Positions 44,769 to 53,964 of a DNA stretch of 64,000 nucleotides are shown in pieces. The stretch covers positions 372,001-436,000 of the forward strand of contig JBOEGX010000002.1 in assembly GCA_050633645.1 (NCBI GenBank), written 5' to 3'. The translations under genes and the position numbers were made by a program. The stretch is from UBA1672 sp050633645. Lineage in GTDB: Bacteria; Pseudomonadota; Alphaproteobacteria; Micavibrionales; Micavibrionaceae. How positions within the stretch are numbered: the first letter of the stretch is position 1; the number at the start of each line of letters is the position of its first letter. A model generated the notes under the pieces. It had not been told where the DNA came from and searched no databases. It was given only the letters and a program-made list of their open reading frames with translations.

Positions 44769-44845
44769 ATGGTATATGCATTACTTTTGACAACTGCAGG
44801 AAATTCATGTATTTAACATATATAAAATAAGATGAGAGAATAAAC

Positions 44846-46309
44846 ATGACGCATAAAAAAAATCGTTTACAGCAATTTCTAGCTTTTATGACGATGAATA
44901 GCATCGAAACTCCCTTGCATCCAACTTTCGCCAAATGCATAAGACACATTTTAGGTGATGATACAGTATATGCAAAAATAAAAGACCGCAGGTTGGAAGA
45001 TCTAAACAATTACCTTATCAATAATAAGGAAAAGCCACTTAATATAGATGATTTTTTATTTGAGGAAGAACAAGACAAGCTTGATTTTGCTCTTCTCACG
45101 CACCCACCGTCATCAGTGGTATTTAACCCTCAAAATAACATGTCCGTTATAAGGTTTTTAAAAGCAGAAAAGATAATAACGACAACAGAAGATTTAGAGC
45201 GCCACAGCATTAAACCAGAAAAATTTATTGATCTATTACAACAACAAGAAGGCTTAATATCATTTTTTGACTCAGATCACTGGGCATTAAAACCAGAGGA
45301 ACTAGAAAAATATATACAACATGCGAATACAGACCAAAAAATTATTATAGAACACCAGCTAAAAGACGCTCTAAAAATACGAGAAGAGAATAATAAAAAG
45401 CACACAATAGAAAACTTAAACGACGAAGTAGAAACCGCCATAAACAGTGATTCCTACATCAATATTATGAAATTAGGCCAAGAACAAATAAAAGAAGTTA
45501 ACGACGCCTTCTCAAGTATTACAAACAAAAGATTCCAAAGAATAAAAGAAGGCGATAGCATGTACGCCTTCATCAACAAGCTTGCCGAAGCAACTAATTT
45601 TGAAACAAGCAGGCCAGCATCGATATTTTCTAAATTAGTAACACTTGGACGCAATGTAAAACTAACCAATCAAGAATTTGTAAAGTTAGTACAAAAAAAA
45701 TTAGAAGACAATGTTGACTCTATCGATTCTATTTCTCAATTATTAAACACTTTTAATTGCGCCGCTGAAAAGGAAACAACAAGAAACAATGAGGAATTAG
45801 AATTTTTACAACAACAAAGATGTAACTTATCCAATTCAGAAAAAAAATTGAAAGGATATGCTGGCCACCTTGAATTAGCAGAACTTGACAACAAAACAAG
45901 TCGATCAGAAGAAGCACAAACAGCCATTAGATCAAGAAGAAGAATACTTGAAAATCAGGCTAATTTAGCATATCGACTACAAACAACTATTTCAGAATCA
46001 TTAGAATCCGCAATGCAAGCCAATATCGACCGCCATGAAGCAACCACCGTAACGCAAAGTAAATTGGCCAACGTGATCTCTACTATTACTTATATTCATG
46101 AGATTGAAACTGCTCAAAAATCCCTTCAAAAAGCGAATGACATTGGCAACGGCCATTTATCTTTGACCGATGAGTTAAATCGCGTTCTAAGCGAAGCGCA
46201 AGCCAGCGTTTCTAATGTTTATGATCTAAACATCAAAAGCCGTAATCTACCAATATATGAGTACGAAAAAATTTCAAACGATCAAGAACCAGATATTGCA
46301 GGCGGGTAA
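44846..46309 (+). CDS. hypothetical coiled-coil protein, 487 aa
   Basis: Not recognised. It is rich in Glu, Lys, Asn and Gln with long predicted helices (EHQLKDALKIREENNKKH; RNNEELEFLQQQRCNLSN), likely coiled coil. No signal peptide or membrane segment. A GAGAGA ribosome binding site precedes the ATG. It is A-rich compared with the his genes around it and sits between two direct repeats of the hisF 3' end, which suggests insertion. Confidence 0.65.
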   Translation: MTHKKNRLQQFLAFMTMNSIETPLHPTFAKCIRHILGDDTVYAKIKDRRLEDLNNYLINNKEKPLNIDDFLFEEEQDKLDFALLTHPPSSVVFNPQNNMSVIRFLKAEKIITTTEDLERHSIKPEKFIDLLQQQEGLISFFDSDHWALKPEELEKYIQHANTDQKIIIEHQLKDALKIREENNKKHTIENLNDEVETAINSDSYINIMKLGQEQIKEVNDAFSSITNKRFQRIKEGDSMYAFINKLAEATNFETSRPASIFSKLVTLGRNVKLTNQEFVKLVQKKLEDNVDSIDSISQLLNTFNCAAEKETTRNNEELEFLQQQRCNLSNSEKKLKGYAGHLELAELDNKTSRSEEAQTAIRSRRRILENQANLAYRLQTTISESLESAMQANIDRHEATTVTQSKLANVISTITYIHEIETAQKSLQKANDIGNGHLSLTDELNRVLSEAQASVSNVYDLNIKSRNLPIYEYEKISNDQEPDIAGG

Positions 46310-46340
46310 TATTAAAGCCGCACCGCAATCCCCGCCGCGC
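46309..46340. repeat. direct repeat at hisF 3' end (right copy)
   Basis: The right copy of the 32-bp repeat; it includes the hisF stop and the codons for its last residues. hisF remains intact. Confidence 0.9.
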
Positions 46341-47088
46341 GCATCGCCTCTTTGGCTTCCTTGATTGTATATTCACCGAAATGAAAGATAGAGGCCGCCA
46401 GAACCGCGCTCGCATGCCCCTTTGTAACACCCTCAACCAAATGATCAAGATTGCCAACACCGCCCGATGCAATCACAGGGATTTTTACCGCATCCGCAAT
46501 CGCACGCGTTAAGGGCAGATTAAACCCTGCCTTCGTGCCATCCCGATCCATAGAAGTCACCAGAAGCTCTCCCGCGCCGTATTGTGCCATCTTGACCGCC
46601 CATTCAACCGCGTCGATCCCTGTACCCTTACGCCCGCCATGAGTGAAGATTTCCCAACCCTCACTGCCATCTTCCTTGGCCTTCGCATCAATGGCAACGA
46701 CAATACATTGCGATCCGCATTTATCACTGGCCTCTTTCACGAAATCAGGGTTCTTCACGGCGGCTGAATTAATCGACACCTTATCCGTCCCCGCATTAAG
46801 CAATTTGCGAATATGTGAGACCTCTGAAATTCCACCACCAACGGTAAGGGGGATAAACACCTCATTCGCGACCTCTTCAACCATATGAATAATCGTATCA
46901 CGCCCCTGATGCGTGGCGGTGATGTCAAGAAAGCACAGCTCATCCGCACCTGCCTCATTGTAAATTTTGGCTTGGGTCACGGGATCACCCGCATCAACAA
47001 TATCAACGAAATTCACGCCCTTCACAACGCGGCTCCGACCATCAATAGAGTCAACATCTAAACAAGGTATTATTCGAGTTTTAAGCAT
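46312..47088 (-). CDS. hisF: imidazole glycerol phosphate synthase subunit HisF
   Basis: The cyclase half of IGP synthase, partner of HisH. 258 aa TIM barrel. Catalytic Asp in IIPCLDVDSIDGRSRVVKGV (Asp11) and in TSMDRDGTKAGFNLPL; phosphate sites VGGGISEV and SGGVGNLDHL. Length normal. nhaA precedes it by 6 bp on the same strand, so they are probably co-transcribed. The 3' end is duplicated at 44.7 kb. Confidence 0.98.
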   Translation of the reverse strand: MLKTRIIPCLDVDSIDGRSRVVKGVNFVDIVDAGDPVTQAKIYNEAGADELCFLDITATHQGRDTIIHMVEEVANEVFIPLTVGGGISEVSHIRKLLNAGTDKVSINSAAVKNPDFVKEASDKCGSQCIVVAIDAKAKEDGSEGWEIFTHGGRKGTGIDAVEWAVKMAQYGAGELLVTSMDRDGTKAGFNLPLTRAIADAVKIPVIASGGVGNLDHLVEGVTKGHASAVLAASIFHFGEYTIKEAKEAMRAAGIAVRL

Positions 47089-47094
47089 CGTCTT

Positions 47095-48363
47095 CTATGC
47101 CCCTATGTTTTCTTCTGCGCTCTCACGGTCTTTACACAAAAACCGCAAGATCAAATACCCCCAAACACCTGAGATCAAAGAACCAGCAATAATGCCTAAA
47201 CGCTCATCAAAGGAGTTATTTACCCCTGTTTCTTCAAACGCCAAGCCACCAATGAACAAACTCATGGTAAAACCGATACCACACAAAACCGATAAGCCAT
47301 AAAGATGCATCCACGTTGTCCCACGCGGCAACTCCGCAAGCTTAAGCTTAATGCCAAGCCAACATAAGGCAAACACGCCAATTTGCTTACCAAAGACAAG
47401 CCCCGCCGCAATACCTATCGGCACAGGATGGAAAAATTGCGCCACGCCGACACCCGCCATATTCACCCCCGCATTACAAAACGCAAACACAGGCAAAACG
47501 AAAAACGCCACCACATAGTGCAAATCATGCTCCACCATTTTAAGGGGAGATCGGTTAGGATATTTATAATCCTTCATCGGGATAAAAAACGCCATAATAA
47601 CCCCGCATAATGTTGCATGAACGCCCGATTTAAGCAGCGCCACCCACATAATAATCCCAAGAAGGAAATACAAACTGCGCGTGGTAATATTCAAACGGTT
47701 AAGAATAAACGCCCCCGCACAACAAACAGCCGCAATACCAAGCGCATATAATGAAAGCTTACTGGTATAAAACAAGGCAATGATGACAATCGCACCAATA
47801 TCATCGAAAATCGCAATCGATGTCAGCAAAATTTTAAGCGAGAAGGGAACACGAGAGCCAAGAATAGCAAGCACACCCAGTGCAAACGCAATATCGGTTG
47901 CCGCGGGTATGGCCCACCCCTGCATACCGACCTCGTTATTATAATTAAACGCCATATAAATCAGAGCAGGAACAGCAATACCACCAATCGCCCCAAGCGC
48001 AGGAAGAATAACCTTCTTAACGCTTGAAAGCTCGCCCTCAACAAATTCCCGTTTTAACTCCAACCCAACCAAAAAGAAAAAAATCGCCATCAAGCCATCA
48101 TTCACCCACAGCAATAATGGCTTATCAATCTTAAGGAAGTCACCAATCTTGACCCCAACAGGCAATTCAATCCAATAATCATAAAGATAGAAAAACGGAG
48201 AGTTTGCAATAATCATCGCAATTAACGCCGTAATACAAAGAAAGATTCCCGCAAAGCTCTCTTTTTGAAAGAATTGCGCCATGTCATTTTTAATATTAAT
48301 CAGGTCACCACGAATTTGGCTCGTCCCATCATCATATTTCGTATTATTATCAATATCTGGCAT
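47095..48363 (-). CDS. nhaA: Na+/H+ antiporter NhaA
   Basis: Inner-membrane antiporter that exports sodium. 422 aa, about 12 membrane segments. Key motifs: LLWVNDGLMAIFFFLVGLELKREF, ATDIAFALGVLAIL and AIFDDIGAIVIIALFYTS with the ion-binding Asp pair. It begins within the hisA stop (TAATG overlap) and ends 6 bp before hisF, so this ion transporter is embedded in the histidine operon. Confidence 0.97.
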   Translation of the reverse strand: MPDIDNNTKYDDGTSQIRGDLINIKNDMAQFFQKESFAGIFLCITALIAMIIANSPFFYLYDYWIELPVGVKIGDFLKIDKPLLLWVNDGLMAIFFFLVGLELKREFVEGELSSVKKVILPALGAIGGIAVPALIYMAFNYNNEVGMQGWAIPAATDIAFALGVLAILGSRVPFSLKILLTSIAIFDDIGAIVIIALFYTSKLSLYALGIAAVCCAGAFILNRLNITTRSLYFLLGIIMWVALLKSGVHATLCGVIMAFFIPMKDYKYPNRSPLKMVEHDLHYVVAFFVLPVFAFCNAGVNMAGVGVAQFFHPVPIGIAAGLVFGKQIGVFALCWLGIKLKLAELPRGTTWMHLYGLSVLCGIGFTMSLFIGGLAFEETGVNNSFDERLGIIAGSLISGVWGYLILRFLCKDRESAEENIGA

Positions 48364-49091
48364 TAATCCCCCACAACAACCTTAAGCGCATCCGCAGGAG
48401 TAATCCGCCCGTCGTAAAGCGCCTTACCCACAATAACGCCTTCAACGCCATACTCCGCCGCATCGCGCACCAATTTCAAATCTTCTAAGCTACCGACACC
48501 GCCCGACGCAATAACGGGAATAGACGTGCTCTGCGCCAAAGCAATAGTCGACACCATGTTCAAGCCCTCACCCGTTCCGTCCCGATCAATATCAGTATAG
48601 ATAATCGCCGACACGCCAACATCTTCAAACATCTGCGCAAGGGCGCTGGCCTGTATATCAGATTCCTCAACCCATCCCTCAACCGCGACATTTCCATTGC
48701 GCGCATCAATGCCCACAACAATTTGCCCCGGAAATTCATAGCACGCCTTTTTCACCAGATCGGGATCACGAACCGCCGCCGTTCCCAAAATCACGCGGCT
48801 TACGCCCTCTTGCAACCATTTTTCAATTTGCGTTAAATTGCGGATACCGCCGCCAAGCTGCACGGGGATATCCACCGCCTCAATGATAGAGCGCACCGCC
48901 TTGTAATTCGTCGGCGAACCCTGCACCGCGCCATCAAGATCAACCACATGCACCCATGAAAAACCGCTCCGCGCCCATTCCGCGCCCTGCGCCGCTGGAT
49001 CATCATTATAAACTGTGTCCTTGTTCATATCGCCCTTATACAGACGCACACATTGGCCACCTTTTAAATCAATCGCGGGGTAAATAATCAT
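48363..49091 (-). CDS. hisA: ProFAR isomerase HisA
   Basis: Isomerises ProFAR in histidine synthesis. 242 aa TIM barrel: IIYPAIDLKGGQCVRLYKGD, VQLGGGIRNLTQIEKWL, YTDIDRDGTGEGLN and ASGGVGSLEDL. The ATG at 49091 is preferred (AAGAAAG 7 bases upstream) over another ATG two codons earlier. nhaA and hisF follow in an overlapping operon. Confidence 0.97.
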   Translation of the reverse strand: MIIYPAIDLKGGQCVRLYKGDMNKDTVYNDDPAAQGAEWARSGFSWVHVVDLDGAVQGSPTNYKAVRSIIEAVDIPVQLGGGIRNLTQIEKWLQEGVSRVILGTAAVRDPDLVKKACYEFPGQIVVGIDARNGNVAVEGWVEESDIQASALAQMFEDVGVSAIIYTDIDRDGTGEGLNMVSTIALAQSTSIPVIASGGVGSLEDLKLVRDAAEYGVEGVIVGKALYDGRITPADALKVVVGD

Positions 49092-49112
49092 GAGCATACT
49101 TTCTTTAAGGCA

Positions 49113-49140
49113 ATAAAAAACGCCTAAAATATAGGCGTTT
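49113..49140 (-). terminator. Rho-independent terminator, minus strand
   Basis: A perfect 9-bp stem aaacgccta / taggcgttt (49118-49126 and 49132-49140) with a T run when read on the minus strand. It ends the 49167-49619 gene just before hisA. Confidence 0.85.
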
Positions 49141-49166
49141 AAGAAGAAACTATCAATGTATAAAAC

Positions 49167-49619
49167 TTATATTTCCGGAGACGCGTCCAATAAAGGATTG
49201 TCAGTCTTTGTCACGTCATTTGTTTCAGGGTCAACCGTATAAACGCTCTCGCATCCTTCCAGCTTCGCCACAGCCTCATCTTTTGTGCACGCCACATAAT
49301 GTTCTGCCAGCTTGATAGCACTATGCCCATCAATGGCATCCTTGGCAACATTACGTTGCTCCTTCTTCGTAACCAAACCAGTATCTCTCGCCGCGTCGGC
49401 AACATCACTCTCATAAATATTAGGCAGCGCATTCCCCAAGAGACCAAGAACGCTCATAGCTCCAACTCCAGCAATAAACCCTTGCCTATGCTTCGTGGTC
49501 ATAGCGCGATCCAATGCATCTCTCTCATGGGGAGAGTTGCTAAGGTCAAGTGCTATATCTAAAATCTTATAGTCTTCTGTATTTTCATCTTTTCTAAATA
49601 CATTTTTAATACTTGGCAT
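49167..49619 (-). CDS. hypothetical protein, 150 aa
   Basis: Unrecognised. It begins MPSIKNVFRKDENTEDYKIL, has one moderately hydrophobic segment (GFIAGVGAMSVLGLLGNALP) that may be a membrane anchor, and ends in an acidic tail. It is separated from hisA by a terminator, so it has its own transcript. One of several unknown genes breaking the his operon. Confidence 0.6.
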   Translation of the reverse strand: MPSIKNVFRKDENTEDYKILDIALDLSNSPHERDALDRAMTTKHRQGFIAGVGAMSVLGLLGNALPNIYESDVADAARDTGLVTKKEQRNVAKDAIDGHSAIKLAEHYVACTKDEAVAKLEGCESVYTVDPETNDVTKTDNPLLDASPEI

Positions 49620-49750
49620 TGCCCAATTCCTTTTAAGACTTCATTTTATATAAAGCCATAAATAACAGCATTTTCATAAGAAGTCAAAATTGATTTGCCA
49701 TCATCGCCCGCGCAATATAATCTCAAAAGAGATAATCATATCTGGGGGTA

Positions 49751-50089
49751 ATGATGACAAGAAATAGCTTTAAATTCGATCCATTCGCCGAAGACGCATT
49801 AAACACGTTAAAAAATCTGGCGGCGCATTTCCAAGAGCAAAGCAAAAACCCGAAAGAAATATATCCGCCGATTGATGATATTACAATTCGATCAATGCAA
49901 ACACATATGGAATCAAAACCCAATATATACAACGCCGTTGCTTTTCATGAACGTCCAAACGGTACGCATACTCTGATTTCCCTAACTCATAGGGCGGATA
50001 TTTTAATGGATAACATCATGGATAAAATTACGGATACGACCAACGATACAGAAACTCAGCCCACGGAATCCATACCAGCGGTATCTTAA
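49751..50089 (+). CDS. hypothetical protein, 112 aa
   Basis: Unrecognised soluble protein (MMTRNSFKFDPFAEDALNTL...). A GGGGG-type ribosome binding site is just before the ATG. Contains HERPNGTHTLISLTHRAD. Its end overlaps the convergent acetyltransferase gene by 4 bp. Confidence 0.6.
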   Translation: MMTRNSFKFDPFAEDALNTLKNLAAHFQEQSKNPKEIYPPIDDITIRSMQTHMESKPNIYNAVAFHERPNGTHTLISLTHRADILMDNIMDKITDTTNDTETQPTESIPAVS

Positions 50090-50643
50090 ACTGAGGATCC
50101 GATAAACTTGGTATAGTAATAGCCCTTGATGATCTTACCATCGACCTTGGCATAATGCGGATGTTCGCCAATGCGTTTATAGCCCAATGTCTCGTACAAT
50201 TTCATCGCCTGTACCAATGTCTCGCGCACATCAAGATTAATCACTTCAAACCCTTCTGACTTTGCATGCTTCTCTGCCTCAACAATAAGCATCTTCGCAA
50301 GGCAATGCCCACGTGCCCATGGTGCAACAAAATTCGTGGTGAGTTGCACCGCAAAGCTTTGTGCCTCGTTATTCGCGGGCGGACGCAATAATTGACATGT
50401 CCCGCAGATCACGCCATCAAGCCGCGCAACAAATAATTCCCGCGCCGGCATCGTCACAACGCCCTGCCAGTATCGCTCCAAAATCTCCCGTGCGGGCAAT
50501 TTCACCCATCCGAAACCACCACCGCCTTCAATCGCCGCGTCCGTCGCATCGCATAAATCATTCAAATCACCTGCATGAAATTCACGCAAACGCTCAACAA
50601 TCGCTACTGGCTCTAATATCTGGAGATTTGTTTTATCGCTCAT
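50086..50643 (-). CDS. GNAT family N-acetyltransferase
   Basis: A 185-aa acyl-CoA-dependent acetyltransferase. Motif A is seen in FVAPWARGHCLAKMLIVEAEKHAKSEG and motif B-like sequence in INLDVRETLVQAMKLYETLGYKRIG. The substrate is not deducible. It lies directly downstream of hisH on the same strand (61 bp) and may be co-transcribed. Confidence 0.9.
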   Translation of the reverse strand: MSDKTNLQILEPVAIVERLREFHAGDLNDLCDATDAAIEGGGGFGWVKLPAREILERYWQGVVTMPARELFVARLDGVICGTCQLLRPPANNEAQSFAVQLTTNFVAPWARGHCLAKMLIVEAEKHAKSEGFEVINLDVRETLVQAMKLYETLGYKRIGEHPHYAKVDGKIIKGYYYTKFIGSSV

Positions 50644-50704
50644 TATTAAACTCCTTGCCTATATGTCCCACAACATTTGTGCATTTTGTCTGGCGCTCTA
50701 AGTC

Positions 50705-51379
50705 TTACGGCTTCCATTCCAAAAAGTTCGATAGTAACTTTAACCCCGCATTATGGCTTTTTTCGGGATGGAACTGCATCCCCACCATATTGTCTTTTCC
50801 GACAACGGCAGGAATCATCATGTCCCCGTAATCCGTCATCGCAAGCAAGTTGTGGTTATAGGTACATTGAAACATAAAAGAATGAACAAAGTAGAAATTT
50901 TCTTGGGAATCTGTGCTGCGCAGCACAAAGTGACGGTTATCCTGCGTGTCATTCGCGGACAGATAATGCAGATTATTCCACCCCATATGCGGAATTTTAA
51001 GGGCGGGATCATTCGTCTTAATCGGTACGACCTCACCATCAATCCAGTTCAAGCCCGCCTTCGCGCCATGCTCAAGCCCACGCGTCGCCATCAACTGCAT
51101 CCCAACGCAAATCCCAAGGAACGGTGTACCTTTTTTAAAGACAGCCTCTTTCATCGCATCAATCATACCCGTCGTGTTTTGCAAATTTTCCATGCAATCA
51201 CGAAACGCCCCTTGCCCTGGCAAACAAATTCGATCCGCCTTTAGTACATCTTCAGGCTTGGATGAGATCTTGACCACCACATCACGCGCCTCATTTGCCA
51301 CGACATGCTCAAACGATTTCGCCGCAGAGTGAAGATTGCCTGATCCGTAATCAATAATGATGAGAGTTTCTTTTGCCAT
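50705..51379 (-). CDS. hisH: imidazole glycerol phosphate synthase subunit HisH
   Basis: Glutamine amidotransferase subunit that feeds ammonia to HisF. 224 aa. Catalytic Cys in FLGICVGMQLMATRG, oxyanion region CLPGQGAFRDCM, and His-Glu in GMQFHPEKSH. Other segments (IIDYGSGNLHSAAKSFEH, YFVHSFMF) are typical. Divergent from hisD. Confidence 0.97.
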   Translation of the reverse strand: MAKETLIIIDYGSGNLHSAAKSFEHVVANEARDVVVKISSKPEDVLKADRICLPGQGAFRDCMENLQNTTGMIDAMKEAVFKKGTPFLGICVGMQLMATRGLEHGAKAGLNWIDGEVVPIKTNDPALKIPHMGWNNLHYLSANDTQDNRHFVLRSTDSQENFYFVHSFMFQCTYNHNLLAMTDYGDMMIPAVVGKDNMVGMQFHPEKSHNAGLKLLSNFLEWKP

Positions 51380-51439
51380 GACGTCTTTTTCTTAGTATAA
51401 GCGCTATTGAATTTATACGTATATACGGGACACAAAGAT

Positions 51440-52753
51440 ATGGCAATCGCCCTTTACAAATGGAACGAAACCGATGACGCGACGCGGGCGCGCATAATGC
51501 GCCGCGCACAGGCCGACATTGACCATGTATGTGAAATCGTAAAACCGATCATTGATGATGTGCGTAAAAACGGTGATGAAGCATTACGTCTCTATGCAAA
51601 AAAATTCGAGAACGCCACTGTTACAAACATCAAGGCAAGCACAGAGGAATTCGATGCCGCCGCCAATAAATTGGACGAACCCCTTAAGGCCGCCATCGAA
51701 AAATGCGTGACCAATGTCAAAATGTTTCACGTGAAACAAATGGAACATGTCCCCGCCAGATGGATGGTTGAAATTGAACCGGGTGTTCACGCGGGCGAAC
51801 AGGTCAGTGCGATTGAATCCGTTGGTCTCTATGTTCCGCGCGGTAAAGGCGCTTTTCCATCTGCCCTTTATATGCTTGCCATCCCCGCCGTGATTGCAGG
51901 TGTGAAGGAAATCGCGATTGTCACCCCGCCCACGCCTGACGGATCAATCGACGCGGCAACATTATTCACCGCGCGTTTATGCGGCGTGGAAAATGTCTAT
52001 AAATGTGGCGGCGCGCAAGGCATCGCGGCCTTAGCATACGGAACAGATACAGTCCCGAAAGTCAAAAAAGTCCTCGGCCCCGGCAGCCCTTATGTCGCGG
52101 CGGCAAAGCGCATCTTATCTGACATCATGGACCCCGGCATGCCCGCTGGCCCATCTGAATCCATCGTCCTTGCGGATGAAAGCGCCAACCCCGACAACAC
52201 CATCCTCGACATCCTCAATGAAGGTGAGCATGGAAAAGACAGCGGTGCACTCCTCGTCACCCATGATAAAAACCTCGCAAAATATGTGCAGGATAATATG
52301 CAAGCCGTGATCGACACCCTGCCACAGCCGCATCGCGATATCTGCACCCATGTGATGGGCGGCGGCGAGGATAGCTATGGCGGTATTATCCTCACCCAAA
52401 GCCTTGAGGATTCCATCGCCTTTTCAAACGAATACGCGCCCGAACATCTGCACCTGAAAATCAAAGATGGCGAAAATCGTTTGGATTCACTAAAGCATGC
52501 AGGTGAGATTTTAATCGGAGAATACACACCATCCTCATTGGGAAATTACGGTATCGGCGTGAACCACGTCCTGCCGACGGGCGGTTGGGCGCATAGTTAT
52601 TCCTGTACAAGCGTCTGGGATTTCCTCAAACGCACATCTATTTCACAATGCGATAAACAAGGCTTCGAAATCCTTAAGGACGCGGTGTGCACCATGACAG
52701 ATTACGAAGGCTTCCCTGCCCATGGCGAAGTCCTAAGACGCCGTAAACTGTAA
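51440..52753 (+). CDS. hisD: histidinol dehydrogenase HisD
   Basis: Zinc-dependent NAD enzyme for the last two steps of histidine synthesis. 437 aa: GLYVPRGKGAFPSALYMLAIPA, CGGAQGIAALAYGTD, GPGSPYVAAAKR, EYAPEHLHL and SLGNYGIGVNHVLPTGG. The ATG at 51440 is preferred to an upstream TTG. It is on the strand opposite to the other his genes. A parS site is read in frame as MFHVKQ. Confidence 0.98.
   Translation: MAIALYKWNETDDATRARIMRRAQADIDHVCEIVKPIIDDVRKNGDEALRLYAKKFENATVTNIKASTEEFDAAANKLDEPLKAAIEKCVTNVKMFHVKQMEHVPARWMVEIEPGVHAGEQVSAIESVGLYVPRGKGAFPSALYMLAIPAVIAGVKEIAIVTPPTPDGSIDAATLFTARLCGVENVYKCGGAQGIAALAYGTDTVPKVKKVLGPGSPYVAAAKRILSDIMDPGMPAGPSESIVLADESANPDNTILDILNEGEHGKDSGALLVTHDKNLAKYVQDNMQAVIDTLPQPHRDICTHVMGGGEDSYGGIILTQSLEDSIAFSNEYAPEHLHLKIKDGENRLDSLKHAGEILIGEYTPSSLGNYGIGVNHVLPTGGWAHSYSCTSVWDFLKRTSISQCDKQGFEILKDAVCTMTDYEGFPAHGEVLRRRKL
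51723..51738. promoter_or_regulatory. parS site inside hisD
   Basis: Perfect tgtttcacgtgaaaca. Read here in a different frame (FHVKQ) from the NVSRET of the other coding copies. It is the rightmost parS, about 11 kb from parB. Confidence 0.94.
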
Positions 52754-52858
52754 AACTCACACAACCGCACCGCAGCACCTTTTAAATTTGACATATACGC
52801 ATAATAAGATTACGTTCTCGCTCTAATTATTAAAATAATATTTACAAGGGCTATAGAG

Positions 52859-53335
52859 ATGAAAGCATTTAACGGCGCAACAGAACAAAATGCATATGAT
52901 AAACTATTACATGACATGCATTCAGATCCCAATTTAACACCTGAAAAATTAGAAGAAGGCTTGCAAGAAATTGCTCAAAACGGGCATGCCGATGCATTTT
53001 TACAAATCGCAAGGCTTCATCTTTCAAGGGCATTGGTAAATCACAACAAAGAAAAAGGCATTGAAGCTCTTGTAGGTGCCGCAGTCAATGCGACCATTTT
53101 TGAAACAAGGGCAGATGCCTTAAACCAATTAATAACTATAAAAAACCGCATCATAGAAAGAAACGATATCCGCAGTCAGGGCGACGCCGCCGATTTAGTT
53201 GATATCGCCTATGCCAATAAAAAAGCAGAGCAAGATGCAAAAGTTCTCCCAGTGATTGATGGCATTCTCGAGAAATATGACCATGAAATGACGCCTGATG
53301 CTCAAGACATACCGTTCGACAGCATAGAAAACTAA
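52859..53335 (+). CDS. Sel1/TPR-like hypothetical protein, 158 aa
   Basis: A helical protein with one Sel1-like segment (GHADAFLQIARLHLSRAL). An AAGGG-type ribosome binding site precedes the ATG. It is the first of three small plus-strand genes with similar repeats. Sel1 repeats usually mediate protein-protein contacts; partner unknown. Confidence 0.6.
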   Translation: MKAFNGATEQNAYDKLLHDMHSDPNLTPEKLEEGLQEIAQNGHADAFLQIARLHLSRALVNHNKEKGIEALVGAAVNATIFETRADALNQLITIKNRIIERNDIRSQGDAADLVDIAYANKKAEQDAKVLPVIDGILEKYDHEMTPDAQDIPFDSIEN

Positions 53336-53362
53336 GCACAAAAGAATTTTCCGCACTGCAAT

Positions 53363-53396
53363 ACATAAAATAGTTGTTTTAAGCGCTATTTTATGT
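53363..53396. terminator. inverted repeat after Sel1-like gene
   Basis: Perfect 11-bp arms acataaaatag / ctattttatgt around a 12-base loop, with further partial pairing outside. Could be a terminator or a regulatory hairpin before the next small gene. Confidence 0.5.
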
Positions 53397-53435
53397 TCTT
53401 TTGCGCGCTCAAAATAATTTCAAGGTGATAAAAAA

Positions 53436-53651
53436 TTGAAACAATTAAACTCATTATTCGCGGCGGCCGAAAACGGCGATCCAGACGCACTATATACATT
53501 AGGCACGGCATACGAGACCATCCTGTCTAGCGAAGAAAATGCAGCCGATCTTGCGATTGATCTTAAAAACAAAGCGGCAATCGGCGGGCATAAGGTTGCC
53601 ATTGAAGAACTAAGCATGACTCCCGATAACCTTGATGGTCAAGAATTATAA
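53436..53651 (+). CDS. small Sel1-like protein, 71 aa
   Basis: Starts with TTG, supported by AAGGTG about 11 bases upstream. Contains a Sel1-like unit (AENGDPDALYTLGTAYETI) and a second partial one (KAAIGGHKVAIEELS). Second gene of the Sel1-like trio, 17 bp before the third. Confidence 0.55.
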   Translation: MKQLNSLFAAAENGDPDALYTLGTAYETILSSEENAADLAIDLKNKAAIGGHKVAIEELSMTPDNLDGQEL

Positions 53652-53667
53652 ATATAGGCAATAAAAA

Positions 53668-53955
53668 ATGACTAAAATTTATACGGCTCACGAATTATTC
53701 GAACAGGCCATACAAGCACACACACCCGATAAACCAAATAATCATGAGTTTTCCGCGCTGATGCGGAAATCCGCAATAAAGGGACACGGCGAGGCGCAAT
53801 ACACTATGGGCATTATATCATATGCCAAGCTTCAATTCACCGAGGCCGCAGAATGGTTTGGAATGGTCGTAAATAATTCAAGTTGTGAGTACGCGGCAAA
53901 TAACAAATCAGAAGCACAAAAATTCCTTGATGTTTGTTCAAAGCCAGAGGTTTAA
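53668..53955 (+). CDS. small Sel1-like protein, 95 aa
   Basis: Contains a clear Sel1-like unit (MRKSAIKGHGEAQYTMGIIS, then AAEWFGMVV). No signal peptide, unlike most secreted Sel1 proteins. Third of the trio. Likely a protein-binding module. Confidence 0.6.
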   Translation: MTKIYTAHELFEQAIQAHTPDKPNNHEFSALMRKSAIKGHGEAQYTMGIISYAKLQFTEAAEWFGMVVNNSSCEYAANNKSEAQKFLDVCSKPEV

Positions 53956-53964
53956 AATGCGCCC

